From Sphingobacteriales bacterium (GTDB lineage Bacteria > Bacteroidota > Bacteroidia > Sphingobacteriales > Sphingobacteriaceae): DNA of 64,000 nucleotides. The notes below the pieces were generated by a model, which saw only the letters and a program-made list of their open reading frames with translations, ran no database searches and had not been told where the DNA came from. Position 1 is the stretch's first letter; each line of letters opens with the position of its first letter. The stretch lies in the NCBI GenBank assembly GCA_014763615.1, contig JACXVB010000001.1:124001-188000 (forward strand). Reading direction: 5' to 3'. Made by a program: the position numbers and the translations under genes. This document shows, in pieces, positions 50,601 to 59,823 of the stretch.

Positions 50601-51325
50601 CCATGATTGCAACCCTAGAAGAAAATGCCAATAAGTTAGCACAATCTGAAAGAGAGACAGCATGGCGTGAAATGGCTAAACAAGTGGCACATGAAATTAA
50701 AAATCCGCTGACGCCATTACGTCTTGGGATTCAGATGTTGGATAGATCTTGGAGAGAAAAAGATGCCAATTTCGATGATAAATTTAGAAAGTTTAGTAAA
50801 TCCTTTTTAGAGCAGATTGATAGCTTAAGCCACATTGCTTCAGAGTTTTCAAACTTTGCTAAAATGCCTGAATTAAAATTAGAGGAGATTGATTTGATGG
50901 AGGTATTGAATCGGGCGATTGAAGTATATAGCCAGATGGAGCATATCCAAATTAATTGTGAAGACGAAGATTTATTGCATGTACAAATAAAAGTAGATAA
51001 AGACCAGTTGTTGAGGTGTTTCAACAATCTTCTAAAGAACGCTATTGAGGCCATGCCAGATGGAAGAGAAGGTGTAATTAGCATTAGCGGTAAGAAAATA
51101 GACCATAAAATTGAGGTGAATATCAAAGATAACGGGAACGGTATTCCAGACCATTTAAGAGAGCGCATTTTTGTGCCAAACTTTACTACCAAAAGCTCTG
51201 GAACAGGTTTAGGCTTGGCTTTTGTAAAGCAAGCGATAGAGAATGTGGGCGGAAATATTTACTTTACTACCCAAATTAATGTAGGCACCACATTTCATAT
51301 TATCCTGCCTTTGGTTAGTTCATGA
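47621..51325 (+). CDS. Large membrane histidine kinase, NtrY-like
   Basis: 1234 residues from a TTG start. One helix at 8-28 and a periplasmic sensor part (30-195) are followed by a bundle of about eight helices (200-460). A second extracytoplasmic region (460-705) precedes helices near 705-730 and 765-790, a third sensor region (795-920) and a final helix near 925-950 into a HAMP domain (to about 1000). Kinase core: REMAKQVAHEIKNPLTPLRL with H1024, FNNLLKNAIEAMPDG, IKDNGNGIP, TKSSGTGLGLAFVKQ. HEIKNPLTP marks the NtrY branch. There is no receiver domain or adjacent regulator. The stop overlaps the next ATG (ATGA), so kinase and outer-membrane protein are coupled. Confidence 0.93.
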   Translation: MKTTTKIRWLLLVVTIGLFATSLTARWAATKLVNLNDIADKISNDLGKKERFIYEYINNSNNFNLLKKVSSDADLAIKTTQYFKTKNIYFQIFKNNQLTFWSDNIISANNVQSLKDGTSFVGYNNGWYEVVKKSDHDFTAAFFIPIKSNYPYQNKYLNNGFNEDLIIDNTIDIASLKDAQVADIKNLEGRYLFSIKKSNSSTTIPYSKIEIMMWTLGFITLCFLLNSICKYYADKGYSGQAAGLLIICFALIRYLGLRYHFPEALYSLELFNPSIYASSFYFPSFADFCLNIIAILWVIVFIHSYKNKIFRHIKSPWLGYPILVYGAIFVIFLSYAYSDVFFGLIFNSNINFKVSNLVNLNWLSFLGIFMLMLGILSYYLVIDVLITFSSFINIKTKTKLILLALLFVGYNLYGIFYDSYSVFFILIFALILIIGRLVYHYQGKIIFPALLLIALIFATLVSIKLTRYENIKELEIRKRLALKLEVADDPYAIVSFYDIENEIPYDSRLKYLLENPAKYTREINARFNNIYFAGYLNKFDYKVYLYNNADSLINSNQGVALSSYKDKVEQGSLKVSEYFYRLNNTFGSQNYFAIIPLKRDSSKLGTLVLDLSSKELQKYGSFPQLLQNGKIDQPTDLEEYSYAFYQDKRLINQYGNFIYDLKNHDFNGEVKNFVILKKGGYDHVIYKPNKDNIIVITHPSNTFWRELASLSFFFIIFLIFAMIMVSYNWIWNVISSYQLNLRSLRLKYFLNSNKLLYKTRIQIALVLAVVSSLLIIGIITFSYISIQYKDQQEDLIRNKIKVITDTFEDNISKELQNISGQEDNLSFEEFSRMYNTNLNLFDTKGKLLFSTQYKIYAVGLIADRMDPNAYINLHMRLKSEFIQDENIDKLTYTSAYMPVKDDQNNVLAYLQLPYFANQDDYNQKIGTFLNLLINIYVLVFVAVGFFAFVVANQITSPLSLIQESIAKTMIGKKNKPIEWKRNDEIGSLIKEYNAMIATLEENANKLAQSERETAWREMAKQVAHEIKNPLTPLRLGIQMLDRSWREKDANFDDKFRKFSKSFLEQIDSLSHIASEFSNFAKMPELKLEEIDLMEVLNRAIEVYSQMEHIQINCEDEDLLHVQIKVDKDQLLRCFNNLLKNAIEAMPDGREGVISISGKKIDHKIEVNIKDNGNGIPDHLRERIFVPNFTTKSSGTGLGLAFVKQAIENVGGNIYFTTQINVGTTFHIILPLVSS

Positions 51326-54300
51326 TTAGAAAAATTCTCATCGGTATTTTTTTTGTTTGTTGCTCTTTAGCTGTTTTTGCCCAAAAAAATTTATTTAACG
51401 CCTTAAAAAAGATTCCTGTTAAAGATTCAATAATCTTAGATACACTCAGCTTGATGCCCGGAAGTTTTAAAGTATTTGATGGTGTATTAGCAATTCCTCA
51501 AAACCAATATCATCTGAATTATAGCAGCGCAACTTTAATATGGAAAATAAAGCCCAATGTAGATTCTGTTACGGTTCAATATCAAACACTTCCTGTATTG
51601 CTTTCGCAAAAGCAGTTTCATAAAAATCCGAAATTAATTGAGCAAGAAGTAATAAATAATAATCCTTATATCTATTCAGTATCAAAACCAGAGAATACTA
51701 TTTTTAATCTCGAAGGATTTAATAAAAGTGGAAGTATTTCTCGTGGAATTGGTTTTGGAAATAATCAGGATTTATCAGTTAATTCAAATTTGGTACTACA
51801 GATTTCGGGTAAATTGAATAACGATATCGAGATTTTGGCAGCCATTTCTGATGATAATATCCCCATTCAACCTGATGGAAATACGCAGCAGATCAATAAT
51901 TTTGATAAGGTTTTTATCCAACTCAAAAGAAAAGGAACCACCTTTATTGCCGGAGATTATGAGCTAAGAAAACCTGATAGCTATTTTGCTAATTATTACA
52001 AAAGAACGCAAGGAGCTTTTGTTGCTAATGCTTTTAAAGATGAAAAAGGAAATCAGTTTGAGACCAAATTTGCTGGAGCGGTTGCCAAGGGAAGATCAGC
52101 AAGAAATCAGTTTAATGGGATAGAAGGAAACCAAGGTCCGTACCGATTAACTGGCAACAATGGAGAACAGTATATTATTGTTTTATCGGGTACTGAAAGG
52201 GTTTATTTAGATGGAAATCTATTGTTAAGAGGTCAGGATAATGATTATGTGATGGATTATAATACTGCCGAACTCACATTTACTACCAAAAGATTGATTA
52301 CGCAAAACTCAAGAATTAGTGTAGAATTTGAATATTCTGACAGGGCTTTTGCCAGAAGTTTGTATGAACTAAATCAGAGTTTCAAAAGTAAAAGTTTAAA
52401 AATTGGGTTTAACTATTACTCAGAGCAAGATAATCCAAACCGCCCATTTCTGCAAACTTTAACAGATAATCAGAAGCAATTTTTAGAAGGGATTGGCAAT
52501 CAAATTAATCAAGCCATTTATCCTAATGCAGATAGCGTGGCATTTAATGAGAATGAGATTTTATATAAAAAGGCGGATACTTTAGGTTTTCAAGGGGTGT
52601 ATGTTTACAGCATCAATCCAGCTTTAGCTAAATATCGGGTCGGCTTCACTTATGTTGGTCCGAACAAAGGAAATTATACACTCAATAATACGTCTGAAGC
52701 CAACGGAAGAGTTTACGTTTTTCAACCTCCAATTAACGGAGTACCTCAAGGTGATTATGCGCCAGTAACGCTTTTAGTAACACCCAAAAAGCAACAATTG
52801 ATTACTTTAAACGCGAATTATCAGCTCAATAAAAAAACAAGTGTATTTTCTGAGGTAGCTTTTAGTAATCAAGATTTGAATTTGTATTCTAGCTTGCAAA
52901 ATGCTCAAAATAAGGGCATAGCTTATAAACTCATTTTAAATGATACAAGGCTCATGAATCCAAAAGATTCTTTAGGTTGGAAACTAAAAAGTAGTTTGAG
53001 TTATGAATATACCAACAAACAATTTAAACCTTTAGAACGCTACCGTCCGGTAGAGTTTGATCGGAATTTTAACCTTTCAGGATTAAACTTACCTAGCAGC
53101 AACGAGTATTGGAGCACCTTAAATTTGCAGTTGATTAAATCTAAAGATAAGCAGTTGAGCTACAATGTTTCTAGTTTTGTACGAGCCGGAAATTACAATG
53201 GATTGCAACAAGCTTTTCAAACCAATTATCAATTAAAAGGATTTAAATTAGCTTATCATGGCAGTTTGTTAAACTCGAAATCTGATTTAAATAAAGGGAA
53301 TTTTCTTCGCCAAAATTTTACCTTCAGTAAAGCCATTAAATCTGTTGAATCAGGTTTCAATTTTCAGCAAGAGCTTAATAAAACCTATCGTCAAAATTCG
53401 GATACTTTATCCTTGCAATCCTTCACTTTTCGTCAGTATGATTTCTTTATTAAATCTGCTGATTCGGCTAAAAATAGCTTTTCGCTACAATACAGCAGGC
53501 GTTTAGATGATTTACCTAATACCACCAAACTTACAGCATTTAGTAGAGCAAATACTTATACAGCGAAATGGGTTTTGAGCAGAAATAGTCATTCTAATTT
53601 AGCCGTAAATACTACTTATCGGTCTGTAACCTATTTAAATAAGGATACTTTACGTAAAAATGAAGAAACTTTATTAGGGCGGATTGATTATAATTTTAAT
53701 GCTTTAAAGGGTTTTGTGAATTTTCAGTCTTTTTATGAATTAGGCACCGGCCAAGAGCCCAAAAGAGAGTTTATTTATCTACAAGTGGCAGCAGGTCAGG
53801 GAGTTTATGCTTGGAACGATTATAACAATAATGGTATCAAAGAACTGAATGAATTTGAGATTGCTAAATATCCTGATGAAGCCAAGTTTATCAAAGTATT
53901 TAGACCCACCAATCAATTTATTCGTTCCAACTTTACTAATATCAATCAAACTTTAACCTTAAATGCGGCAAGTTTATGGAGAGATCAAAAGGAAGGTTTT
54001 TTAGCTTTTGTAAAGAAGTTTTCTAACATCAGTGTTTTAAGAATTGATAAAAAGGTTTTAGCAGGAAATGGTTTGCAGCTTAATCCTTATCAAACCAGTA
54101 TTGATTTAAATAACCTAGTTTCTCTCAATTCTTTTATCAGAAATACTTTATTTTTCAATAGGGCAAACCCAATTTTTGGTATCGATATAAATTTTCAAAA
54201 ATTAGGAAGTAAATTGTTGCTAACCAACGGTTTTGATAGTAGAAATAATCAGGAACAAGGTGTAAGGTTGAGGTGGAATTTTGTGAGAAAAAGTAACTTT

Positions 54301-54771
54301 GTAATGAATGTTAACGCCGGAACCAAAGGTTACACTTCGCAACTATTCTCTACCAGAAATTATTTCATCAATTATTTTGAGTTACAGCCAGAGTTTAGTT
54401 ATCAGTTTAGCACTGATTTTAAAGCCACCGCAAAGTTTGATTTTAAAAATCAGCGAAACAAAGCAGATTTTGGTGGCGAAAAAAATATTAACACCAAACT
54501 AGGAACAGAACTTCGGTACAATATTGCAAAGAAAGGAACTTTGTCTGCACAGCTTAATCTCATTAATAATCAATATACTGGTCAGAATAATTCTTCGGTA
54601 GCGTATGAGCTATTAGATGGCTTACAGCCAGGAGCTAACTTAACTTGGGGGGCTGCTTTTCAACGAACCATTTCGAATGGGATTCAGTTAAATTTTACTT
54701 ATGATGGAAGAAAATCTGATGGTGTAAGAACCATTCATACTGGAGGTTTGCAGGTGCGGGCTTATTTCTAA
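51322..54771 (+). CDS. Large outer-membrane beta-barrel protein, function unknown
   Basis: 1149 residues. The signal peptide ends near LAVFA-QKN. Residues 25-290 form a non-barrel beta-rich part (SISRGIGFGNNQDLSVNSNL, QPDGNTQQINNFDKVFIQLK). The remainder is alternating strands ending in aromatic residues, with a final VRAYF, the beta-barrel C-terminal signature. An EF-hand-like loop D833-YNNNGIKELN-E844 may bind calcium in an exposed loop. I do not recognise the family; the loop recalls ones seen in SprA-type proteins. Translationally coupled to the preceding kinase, which suggests the pair forms an envelope-sensing unit. Confidence 0.85.
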   Translation: MIRKILIGIFFVCCSLAVFAQKNLFNALKKIPVKDSIILDTLSLMPGSFKVFDGVLAIPQNQYHLNYSSATLIWKIKPNVDSVTVQYQTLPVLLSQKQFHKNPKLIEQEVINNNPYIYSVSKPENTIFNLEGFNKSGSISRGIGFGNNQDLSVNSNLVLQISGKLNNDIEILAAISDDNIPIQPDGNTQQINNFDKVFIQLKRKGTTFIAGDYELRKPDSYFANYYKRTQGAFVANAFKDEKGNQFETKFAGAVAKGRSARNQFNGIEGNQGPYRLTGNNGEQYIIVLSGTERVYLDGNLLLRGQDNDYVMDYNTAELTFTTKRLITQNSRISVEFEYSDRAFARSLYELNQSFKSKSLKIGFNYYSEQDNPNRPFLQTLTDNQKQFLEGIGNQINQAIYPNADSVAFNENEILYKKADTLGFQGVYVYSINPALAKYRVGFTYVGPNKGNYTLNNTSEANGRVYVFQPPINGVPQGDYAPVTLLVTPKKQQLITLNANYQLNKKTSVFSEVAFSNQDLNLYSSLQNAQNKGIAYKLILNDTRLMNPKDSLGWKLKSSLSYEYTNKQFKPLERYRPVEFDRNFNLSGLNLPSSNEYWSTLNLQLIKSKDKQLSYNVSSFVRAGNYNGLQQAFQTNYQLKGFKLAYHGSLLNSKSDLNKGNFLRQNFTFSKAIKSVESGFNFQQELNKTYRQNSDTLSLQSFTFRQYDFFIKSADSAKNSFSLQYSRRLDDLPNTTKLTAFSRANTYTAKWVLSRNSHSNLAVNTTYRSVTYLNKDTLRKNEETLLGRIDYNFNALKGFVNFQSFYELGTGQEPKREFIYLQVAAGQGVYAWNDYNNNGIKELNEFEIAKYPDEAKFIKVFRPTNQFIRSNFTNINQTLTLNAASLWRDQKEGFLAFVKKFSNISVLRIDKKVLAGNGLQLNPYQTSIDLNNLVSLNSFIRNTLFFNRANPIFGIDINFQKLGSKLLLTNGFDSRNNQEQGVRLRWNFVRKSNFVMNVNAGTKGYTSQLFSTRNYFINYFELQPEFSYQFSTDFKATAKFDFKNQRNKADFGGEKNINTKLGTELRYNIAKKGTLSAQLNLINNQYTGQNNSSVAYELLDGLQPGANLTWGAAFQRTISNGIQLNFTYDGRKSDGVRTIHTGGLQVRAYF

Positions 54772-54776
54772 AAAAC

Positions 54777-54810
54777 AAAGCTCGGATTTTTTAATAACCC
54801 GAGCTTTTAT
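54777..54810. terminator. Bidirectional terminator
   Basis: AAAGCTCGG (54777-54785) pairs with CCGAGCTTT (54799-54807), flanked by A-rich and T-rich sequence on the two sides. It separates the outer-membrane protein gene from the convergent coiled-coil gene. Confidence 0.8.
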
Positions 54811-54825
54811 TTATTTTTCTATTGC

Positions 54826-55728
54826 CTATTTCAAACTAAAAGTTCCACGCCCCATAGTGGCTCCATCAGCGTATAAAATCACTGTATAAGAACCAGGTTC
54901 AAACTCGTTTTTGTTGGCCCAGTCTATCGTGAAAGTCTTGGCATCACCATTAAATTCTATGGCCGTTTTATAAGTGTATTGCAATTCTTCATTGTTGGCG
55001 ACAAAGGTTCCGCCTTCGCCAATCATTAAATTGCCAGATGGGTCTAAAATCCTCATGAAAATATCATGAGTACCTTTATCTGCAATTGGGTTAGTATTTA
55101 CTGTAAAACTTACTTTAATTTTTTGAGTAGGATTAGCTCTTGAAACCTCTGCTTCTTTTCCATTAGATTTTATTTTAAAGGCTTTAATATTTACATAAGT
55201 AGTTTTAAGTGCAGCACCAGCTTTCACTTTGCTGTATAAAGAATCATTAGCTCTACTGAGATTGTTGGCCAATTGCTTCACATTAGAAACTGTACTTTTT
55301 AAGCTGTCTCTTTCTCCTGTTAAGGCAGCGTTTTCTTTCTGTAGTTTTTCGATGTCAGAAGTGTATTTGCTCACAAAATACCTTAGTTGCCTTACGTCTT
55401 CCTTGGCTTTAGCCAATTCGCCAGCGGTTAATTTTCCTTTATTTAAGGCATCTCTTAATTGCGCAATTTTGGCTTTTAATTCATCGTCTTTGGCTTTTAA
55501 CTCGGTTGATAACTGTCCAGAGGTGCTATTCGCTTGGTCTAACTCTGTTTCTAGCTTTTCCAATTCAGTTTGTAAAGCAGTTTTCTCATCGCTTATGGTC
55601 ACAATTCTTTGATCAGACTTATTTTTCTGAAAAAACAGATAGGCATTAGTTCCTAAAAGCGCTACAATTACTGCAATCAGAAAATAAATCTTGTTGGTGT
55701 CTCTTTTCTTTTGACCTTGATTCTCCAT
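54826..55728 (-). CDS. Membrane-anchored coiled-coil protein, unknown function
   Basis: 300 residues. A single N-terminal membrane helix (about 14-32, IYFLIAVIVALLGTNAYLFF) sits after a charged start. A long coiled coil follows (about 38-165, ELEKLETELDQANSTSGQLS and later KSTVSNVKQLANNLSRAND). The C-terminal beta-sandwich domain (about 180-300) has VSFTVNTNPIADKGTHDIF and EPGSYTVILYADGATMGRG. Topology suggests the coil and beta domain are periplasmic. I do not recognise a named family or catalytic residue. Single gene with its own divergent promoter region. Confidence 0.75.
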   Translation of the reverse strand: MENQGQKKRDTNKIYFLIAVIVALLGTNAYLFFQKNKSDQRIVTISDEKTALQTELEKLETELDQANSTSGQLSTELKAKDDELKAKIAQLRDALNKGKLTAGELAKAKEDVRQLRYFVSKYTSDIEKLQKENAALTGERDSLKSTVSNVKQLANNLSRANDSLYSKVKAGAALKTTYVNIKAFKIKSNGKEAEVSRANPTQKIKVSFTVNTNPIADKGTHDIFMRILDPSGNLMIGEGGTFVANNEELQYTYKTAIEFNGDAKTFTIDWANKNEFEPGSYTVILYADGATMGRGTFSLK

Positions 55729-56029
55729 GGTGTTATTATTGTGTGTTTAATTTCGTTACAAAAATTGTTCCAAATAGGAGATGTATTTCTTTGTAATCTT
55801 TCCAAATTTCTCAATAATAATTTTAAAAATTTGAAACGTCAATTTTAATACTTTTAATTGATATCTTAATTTTTAAAGTTAAAAAATAAATTTGTCAAAA
55901 TTATTATGGAAAGTCTTCATTTTGAACCAACCGTTTTGTATGAAATCTTCATGAAAGTAAAATTTTAAAAATCCTACTTTATATCAGATTAGCTATCTTT
56001 AAGCCCTATAAACTTACATATTGTACTTC
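55729..56029. other. 301-base intergenic region between divergent genes
   Basis: AT-rich non-coding DNA that must hold the promoters of the divergent coiled-coil and GHL10 genes. The best plus-strand signal is TATCTTTA at 55994-56001, a -7-like box with one mismatch, 28 bases before ATG 56030, without a clear -33. No stable hairpin, repeat or convincing small gene is seen. A 20-codon frame at 55905 is too short and unsupported. Confidence 0.5.
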
Positions 56030-57580
56030 ATGAGATTTTTTAAACTTGTTTTATTTGCTTTTATCATTGTTTATTTCAACTATCAATCGTATGCACAAAG
56101 TGAGCTTCCGCCAAAGAGAGAATTTAGAGGTGTTTGGGTAGCTACCGTTAAAAATATCGATTGGCCTAGCAAACCAGGTTTAAGTACACAAGAACAGAAA
56201 GACGAATTAATCAAATTACTAGATCAACATCATAAAGAAGGAATTAATGAAATTATTTTGCAGGTGCGCCCGGCAACAGATGCATTGTATGCAAAAAGTT
56301 TCGAGCCTTGGTCAGAATATTTAACAGGTGAGCAGGGAAAAGCACCCTATCCATTTTATGATCCGCTAAAATTTGCAATCGAGGAATGCCACAAGCGTGG
56401 GATGGAGTTACATGCTTGGTTTAATCCTTACCGAGCTACATTTAGTAATAAAGAATCCAGTATCAGTTCAAATCACATCACAAAAAGAAATAAAAATTGG
56501 TTTTTTACCTACGGCGGCAGGCAATTATTTAATCCAGGTTTACCTGAAGTTAGAGCATATATCATAAAAGTGATTTTGAATGTAGTTGATAATTATGATA
56601 TTGATGGTATTCATTTCGATGATTATTTCTATCCCTATTCTGTAAAAGGGCAATTTATTAATGATGCTGCATCTTTTGCCAAATACAATGATGGAATAAC
56701 TGATATTAAAGATTGGCGTAGGCATAACGTAGATCAATTGATTCATACTTTAAATGATAGCATTCATGCCCACAAAAAGTATGTGAAGTTTGGAATCAGT
56801 CCGTTTGGAATTTGGAAAAACATTTCTCAAGATATTGATGGCTCTGAAACTGCTGGTGGAGATTCATACAACGGACAGTTTGCCGATTCGAGAAAATGGG
56901 TGCAAGAGGGTTGGGTGGATTATATCAACCCGCAAATTTATTGGGCTTTTGAAACTGCTGCCGCACCCTATGATAAATTGGTAGATTGGTGGAGTAAGCA
57001 TACTTACGGTAGGCATTTGTATATCGGTTTGGGAGCATATAAAGTCAATTTTGCTAGAGGAACTAGTTGGAGACAAGCTTCACAAATAGGGAGACAAATT
57101 AGCTATAATCGGGCAAACCCACGTGTACAAGGAAGCGTATTTTTTAGTTCTAAATCTTTAACAAATAATCCTTTGGGTATTGAGGATACCTTAATTGAAA
57201 ATTATTATCGATATCCCGCTTTACCTCCTGTGATGCTTTGGTTAGATTCTATTGCCCCCAACAAACCCGAAAATTTGCTGGGTGTGCAAGAAGATGCAAG
57301 GGTTTTACTAAGTTGGAAACTACCCCAAAAAGCGAAAGATGGCGACACTGCCTACGGATTTGTAGTTTATCGTTTTGATGAAGGAGAAAGGGTGAATTTG
57401 GATAATCCTTCTGCTATCAAAGCTATTTATTACGGAGATATCACGTCTTGGGAAGACAACTACGTAGAAAAAGGTAAAACTTATGTTTATGTAGTGACCA
57501 CTTTAGATCGGTTAAAGAATGAAAGTGAAGGTTCTTTACCTTTAATTATCGCTGTAAAATCATCAAAAACAAAACCTTAA
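56030..57580 (+). CDS. Glycoside hydrolase-like GHL10 family protein
   Basis: 516 residues from ATG 56030; a TTG at 56021 is less likely. A signal peptide is cleaved near YQSYA-QSE. TIM-barrel of the GHL10 (DUF187) type: REFRGVWVATVKNIDWPS, then GINEIILQVRPATDALY, MELHAWFNPYRATF, YDIDGIHFDDYFYPY with acidic residues, KFGISPFGIW and WVDYINPQIYWAFE. A C-terminal fibronectin III-like domain (about 410-510) follows. Related enzymes act on bacterial glycans, possibly peptidoglycan; the exact bond is unknown. Exported to the periplasm or outside. Confidence 0.9.
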   Translation: MRFFKLVLFAFIIVYFNYQSYAQSELPPKREFRGVWVATVKNIDWPSKPGLSTQEQKDELIKLLDQHHKEGINEIILQVRPATDALYAKSFEPWSEYLTGEQGKAPYPFYDPLKFAIEECHKRGMELHAWFNPYRATFSNKESSISSNHITKRNKNWFFTYGGRQLFNPGLPEVRAYIIKVILNVVDNYDIDGIHFDDYFYPYSVKGQFINDAASFAKYNDGITDIKDWRRHNVDQLIHTLNDSIHAHKKYVKFGISPFGIWKNISQDIDGSETAGGDSYNGQFADSRKWVQEGWVDYINPQIYWAFETAAAPYDKLVDWWSKHTYGRHLYIGLGAYKVNFARGTSWRQASQIGRQISYNRANPRVQGSVFFSSKSLTNNPLGIEDTLIENYYRYPALPPVMLWLDSIAPNKPENLLGVQEDARVLLSWKLPQKAKDGDTAYGFVVYRFDEGERVNLDNPSAIKAIYYGDITSWEDNYVEKGKTYVYVVTTLDRLKNESEGSLPLIIAVKSSKTKP

Positions 57581-57639
57581 TATATTTTGACATAATTTAA
57601 TATTGATAAATATTTATTATGTGTAAACTTGTTACGCAG

Positions 57640-57667
57640 AAGACAGAACTATTCTGTCTTTTTTTTA
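57640..57667 (+). terminator. Terminator after the GHL10 gene
   Basis: AAGACAGAA (57640-57648) and TTCTGTCTT (57652-57660) form a perfect 9-bp stem with a 3-base loop and T-run. Confidence 0.85.
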
Positions 57668-57740
57668 TTTAAGTAGATATTAATAGTTGAATTAAACGTT
57701 AGAGATTCCTGTGAGTATAACATTCCAAAAAATTAAAGAT

Positions 57741-59813
57741 ATGCTGAAAAAAGTTTTTTTAGGATTATTTATCGCGGCAACCATTGCTTGTTCTGCGGCA
57801 CCTCGTGTAGCTCATATTGATGTGCCAGGCTCAAACAACTTGAAGCCAGATCCTATACAATCTGTCATTACCAAAGAAGTGGCAGAGTTAATCACTAGTT
57901 TAAATTACAAAAAACCTGTGCTGAATGATTCTTTGGGCTCTGTGATTTTTGATAATTATATTAAGGGAATGGACCCTAACAGAAGTTATTTTTTAGCTTC
58001 TGATATCAAGGATTTTGAAAAATACCGTAGCACTTTTGACGATGACCTAAAAGTAGGAGATTTAACCGCTGCTTTTTACATGTTTAATGTTTATCAAAAA
58101 AGATATAATGAAGACATGCAATTTTCTATCAAAGCTTTACACAATCATTTTGATTTCACTAAAAACGAATCTTATGTTTACGATAGAGAGCATTTACCTT
58201 GGTTTAAAGATGAGGCAGAACGCAACCAATCTTGGACGAGGAAAGTGAAATATGATTTTGTGAATTTAAAATTGGCAAATCAGAAGGATACTTCAATTAT
58301 TTCTACCCTAAAAAAGCGATACGAGAATTTGTTAGCACAATCTAACAAGATTAATAATCAGGATGCTTTTCAAGTGATCATGACTGCCTTTACAGAATCG
58401 ATTGATCCTCACACTTCTTATTTTAATCCAGCGAATGCTGCCAATTTCAATATTGATATGGCGAGATCTTTAGAAGGAATTGGGGCGACTTTAGCGGTAG
58501 AAAATGAGTTTGTGACCATTAAAAGTATTGTTCCGGGTGGCCCGGCAGATAAAATTCATCAGCTGAAAATTGATGATAAAATTATAGGAATAGCGCAAGG
58601 CGATAATGATTTTGTAGATGTAGTGGGTTGGAGAATTGATAATGCGGTGTCAATTATCAGAGGGAAGAAAGGAACTACTGTTCGTTTAAAAATTTTAGCT
58701 AAAAATCAAGACTTATCGGCTACGCCAAAAATAGTTTCTATTGTGCGTGATAAGATTATTTTAGAAGATCAATCGGTAAAAAACACCATCAAAACGGTTA
58801 CCAGAGATGGCAGAACCTACCATTATGGAGTAATTGAAATCCCAGCATTTTATGCAGATTGGAAAGAGATGCAAGCCGGTAATCCAAATTATAAATCCAC
58901 CACTCGAGATGTAAAATTGGTTTTAGATTCTTTAAAGAAGAAAAATGTTGATGGAATTTTAATTGATTTGCGTGGCAATGGCGGCGGTTCTTTAATGGAA
59001 GCCATTGAATTAACAGGTTTATTTATCACTAAAGGTCCGGTGGTTCAAGTAAAAGATTATCGTGGAAAAGTAGAAGTAGATGAGGATGAAGATCCAAGCA
59101 TCAGTTGGACAGGGCCGATGGCCGTAATGACCGATCGTTTTAGTGCATCAGCATCCGAAATTTTTGCTGGTGCTATCCAAGATTATGGACGAGGAATCAT
59201 CATTGGAAATAATACTTACGGTAAAGGAACGGTACAATCTGCTATAGATATGCGCAGGGTTAACCCTGATTTAGGTGATAAAGGTGGGCAGTTAAACTTA
59301 ACGATGGGTAAATTTTATCGCGTAAGCGGAAGTTCAACCCAACATAAAGGGGTTATTCCTGATGTCGAATTCCCTACAATTTTTCCAGCAGATAAATATG
59401 GAGAAAGCTCACAACCATCAGCTTTACCTTGGGATGAAATTAAAAGCAGCAATTATACCAAATACGCCAATTTAGCGCCTGCAATAGCGGTGCTGAAAAC
59501 AGCTCATGATGCCAGAATGAAGACCAGTAAAGAATATACTTATTTGTTACAGGATATCGCTGAATTTAAAAAGCGAGACGCTGAGGATTCATTGCCTTTA
59601 AATGAAGCCACTTTGAAAAAGCAAAGAGATGAGTTAGAGGCGCAAAATTTAGCTCGTGAAAACGAAAGAAGAGTTTCTAGAGGCTTGCTTCCATTGAAAA
59701 AAGGAGAAACCAAACCTGCGAAAGAAGAAGATTATGATTTTGTGCAGGATGAAAGTATGCAAGTGCTCACAGATTTTATTTCTAATCCGCAAATCGCGAA
59801 AAACGGAAACTAA
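57741..59813 (+). CDS. prc: Tail-specific (carboxy-terminal processing) protease, S41
   Basis: 690 residues from ATG 57741; an in-frame GTG at 57711 would add ten residues before the signal. The signal carries a possible lipobox TIAC with Cys17. Order: N-terminal helical domain with DPNRSYFLASD, PDZ domain (about 230-315, IKSIVPGGPADKIHQ), the S41 catalytic domain with LIDLRGNGGGSL, nucleophile S470 in RFSASASEI, D481, and K495 in NTYGKGTVQS, then a Tsp C-terminal domain. It degrades or matures periplasmic proteins, recognising C-termini. Followed by a strong terminator. Confidence 0.94.
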   Translation: MLKKVFLGLFIAATIACSAAPRVAHIDVPGSNNLKPDPIQSVITKEVAELITSLNYKKPVLNDSLGSVIFDNYIKGMDPNRSYFLASDIKDFEKYRSTFDDDLKVGDLTAAFYMFNVYQKRYNEDMQFSIKALHNHFDFTKNESYVYDREHLPWFKDEAERNQSWTRKVKYDFVNLKLANQKDTSIISTLKKRYENLLAQSNKINNQDAFQVIMTAFTESIDPHTSYFNPANAANFNIDMARSLEGIGATLAVENEFVTIKSIVPGGPADKIHQLKIDDKIIGIAQGDNDFVDVVGWRIDNAVSIIRGKKGTTVRLKILAKNQDLSATPKIVSIVRDKIILEDQSVKNTIKTVTRDGRTYHYGVIEIPAFYADWKEMQAGNPNYKSTTRDVKLVLDSLKKKNVDGILIDLRGNGGGSLMEAIELTGLFITKGPVVQVKDYRGKVEVDEDEDPSISWTGPMAVMTDRFSASASEIFAGAIQDYGRGIIIGNNTYGKGTVQSAIDMRRVNPDLGDKGGQLNLTMGKFYRVSGSSTQHKGVIPDVEFPTIFPADKYGESSQPSALPWDEIKSSNYTKYANLAPAIAVLKTAHDARMKTSKEYTYLLQDIAEFKKRDAEDSLPLNEATLKKQRDELEAQNLARENERRVSRGLLPLKKGETKPAKEEDYDFVQDESMQVLTDFISNPQIAKNGN

Positions 59814-59823
59814 AATATAAATC

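Noticed and set aside
55229-55612. 127-codon plus-strand ORF opposite the coiled-coil gene
   Set aside because: Composition (Leu/Ser rich) is the antisense image of a Glu/Lys-rich coiled coil, a common artefact.
55905-55967. 20-codon frame in the gap before the GHL10 gene
   Set aside because: Very short, with no ribosome site or similarity; likely chance.
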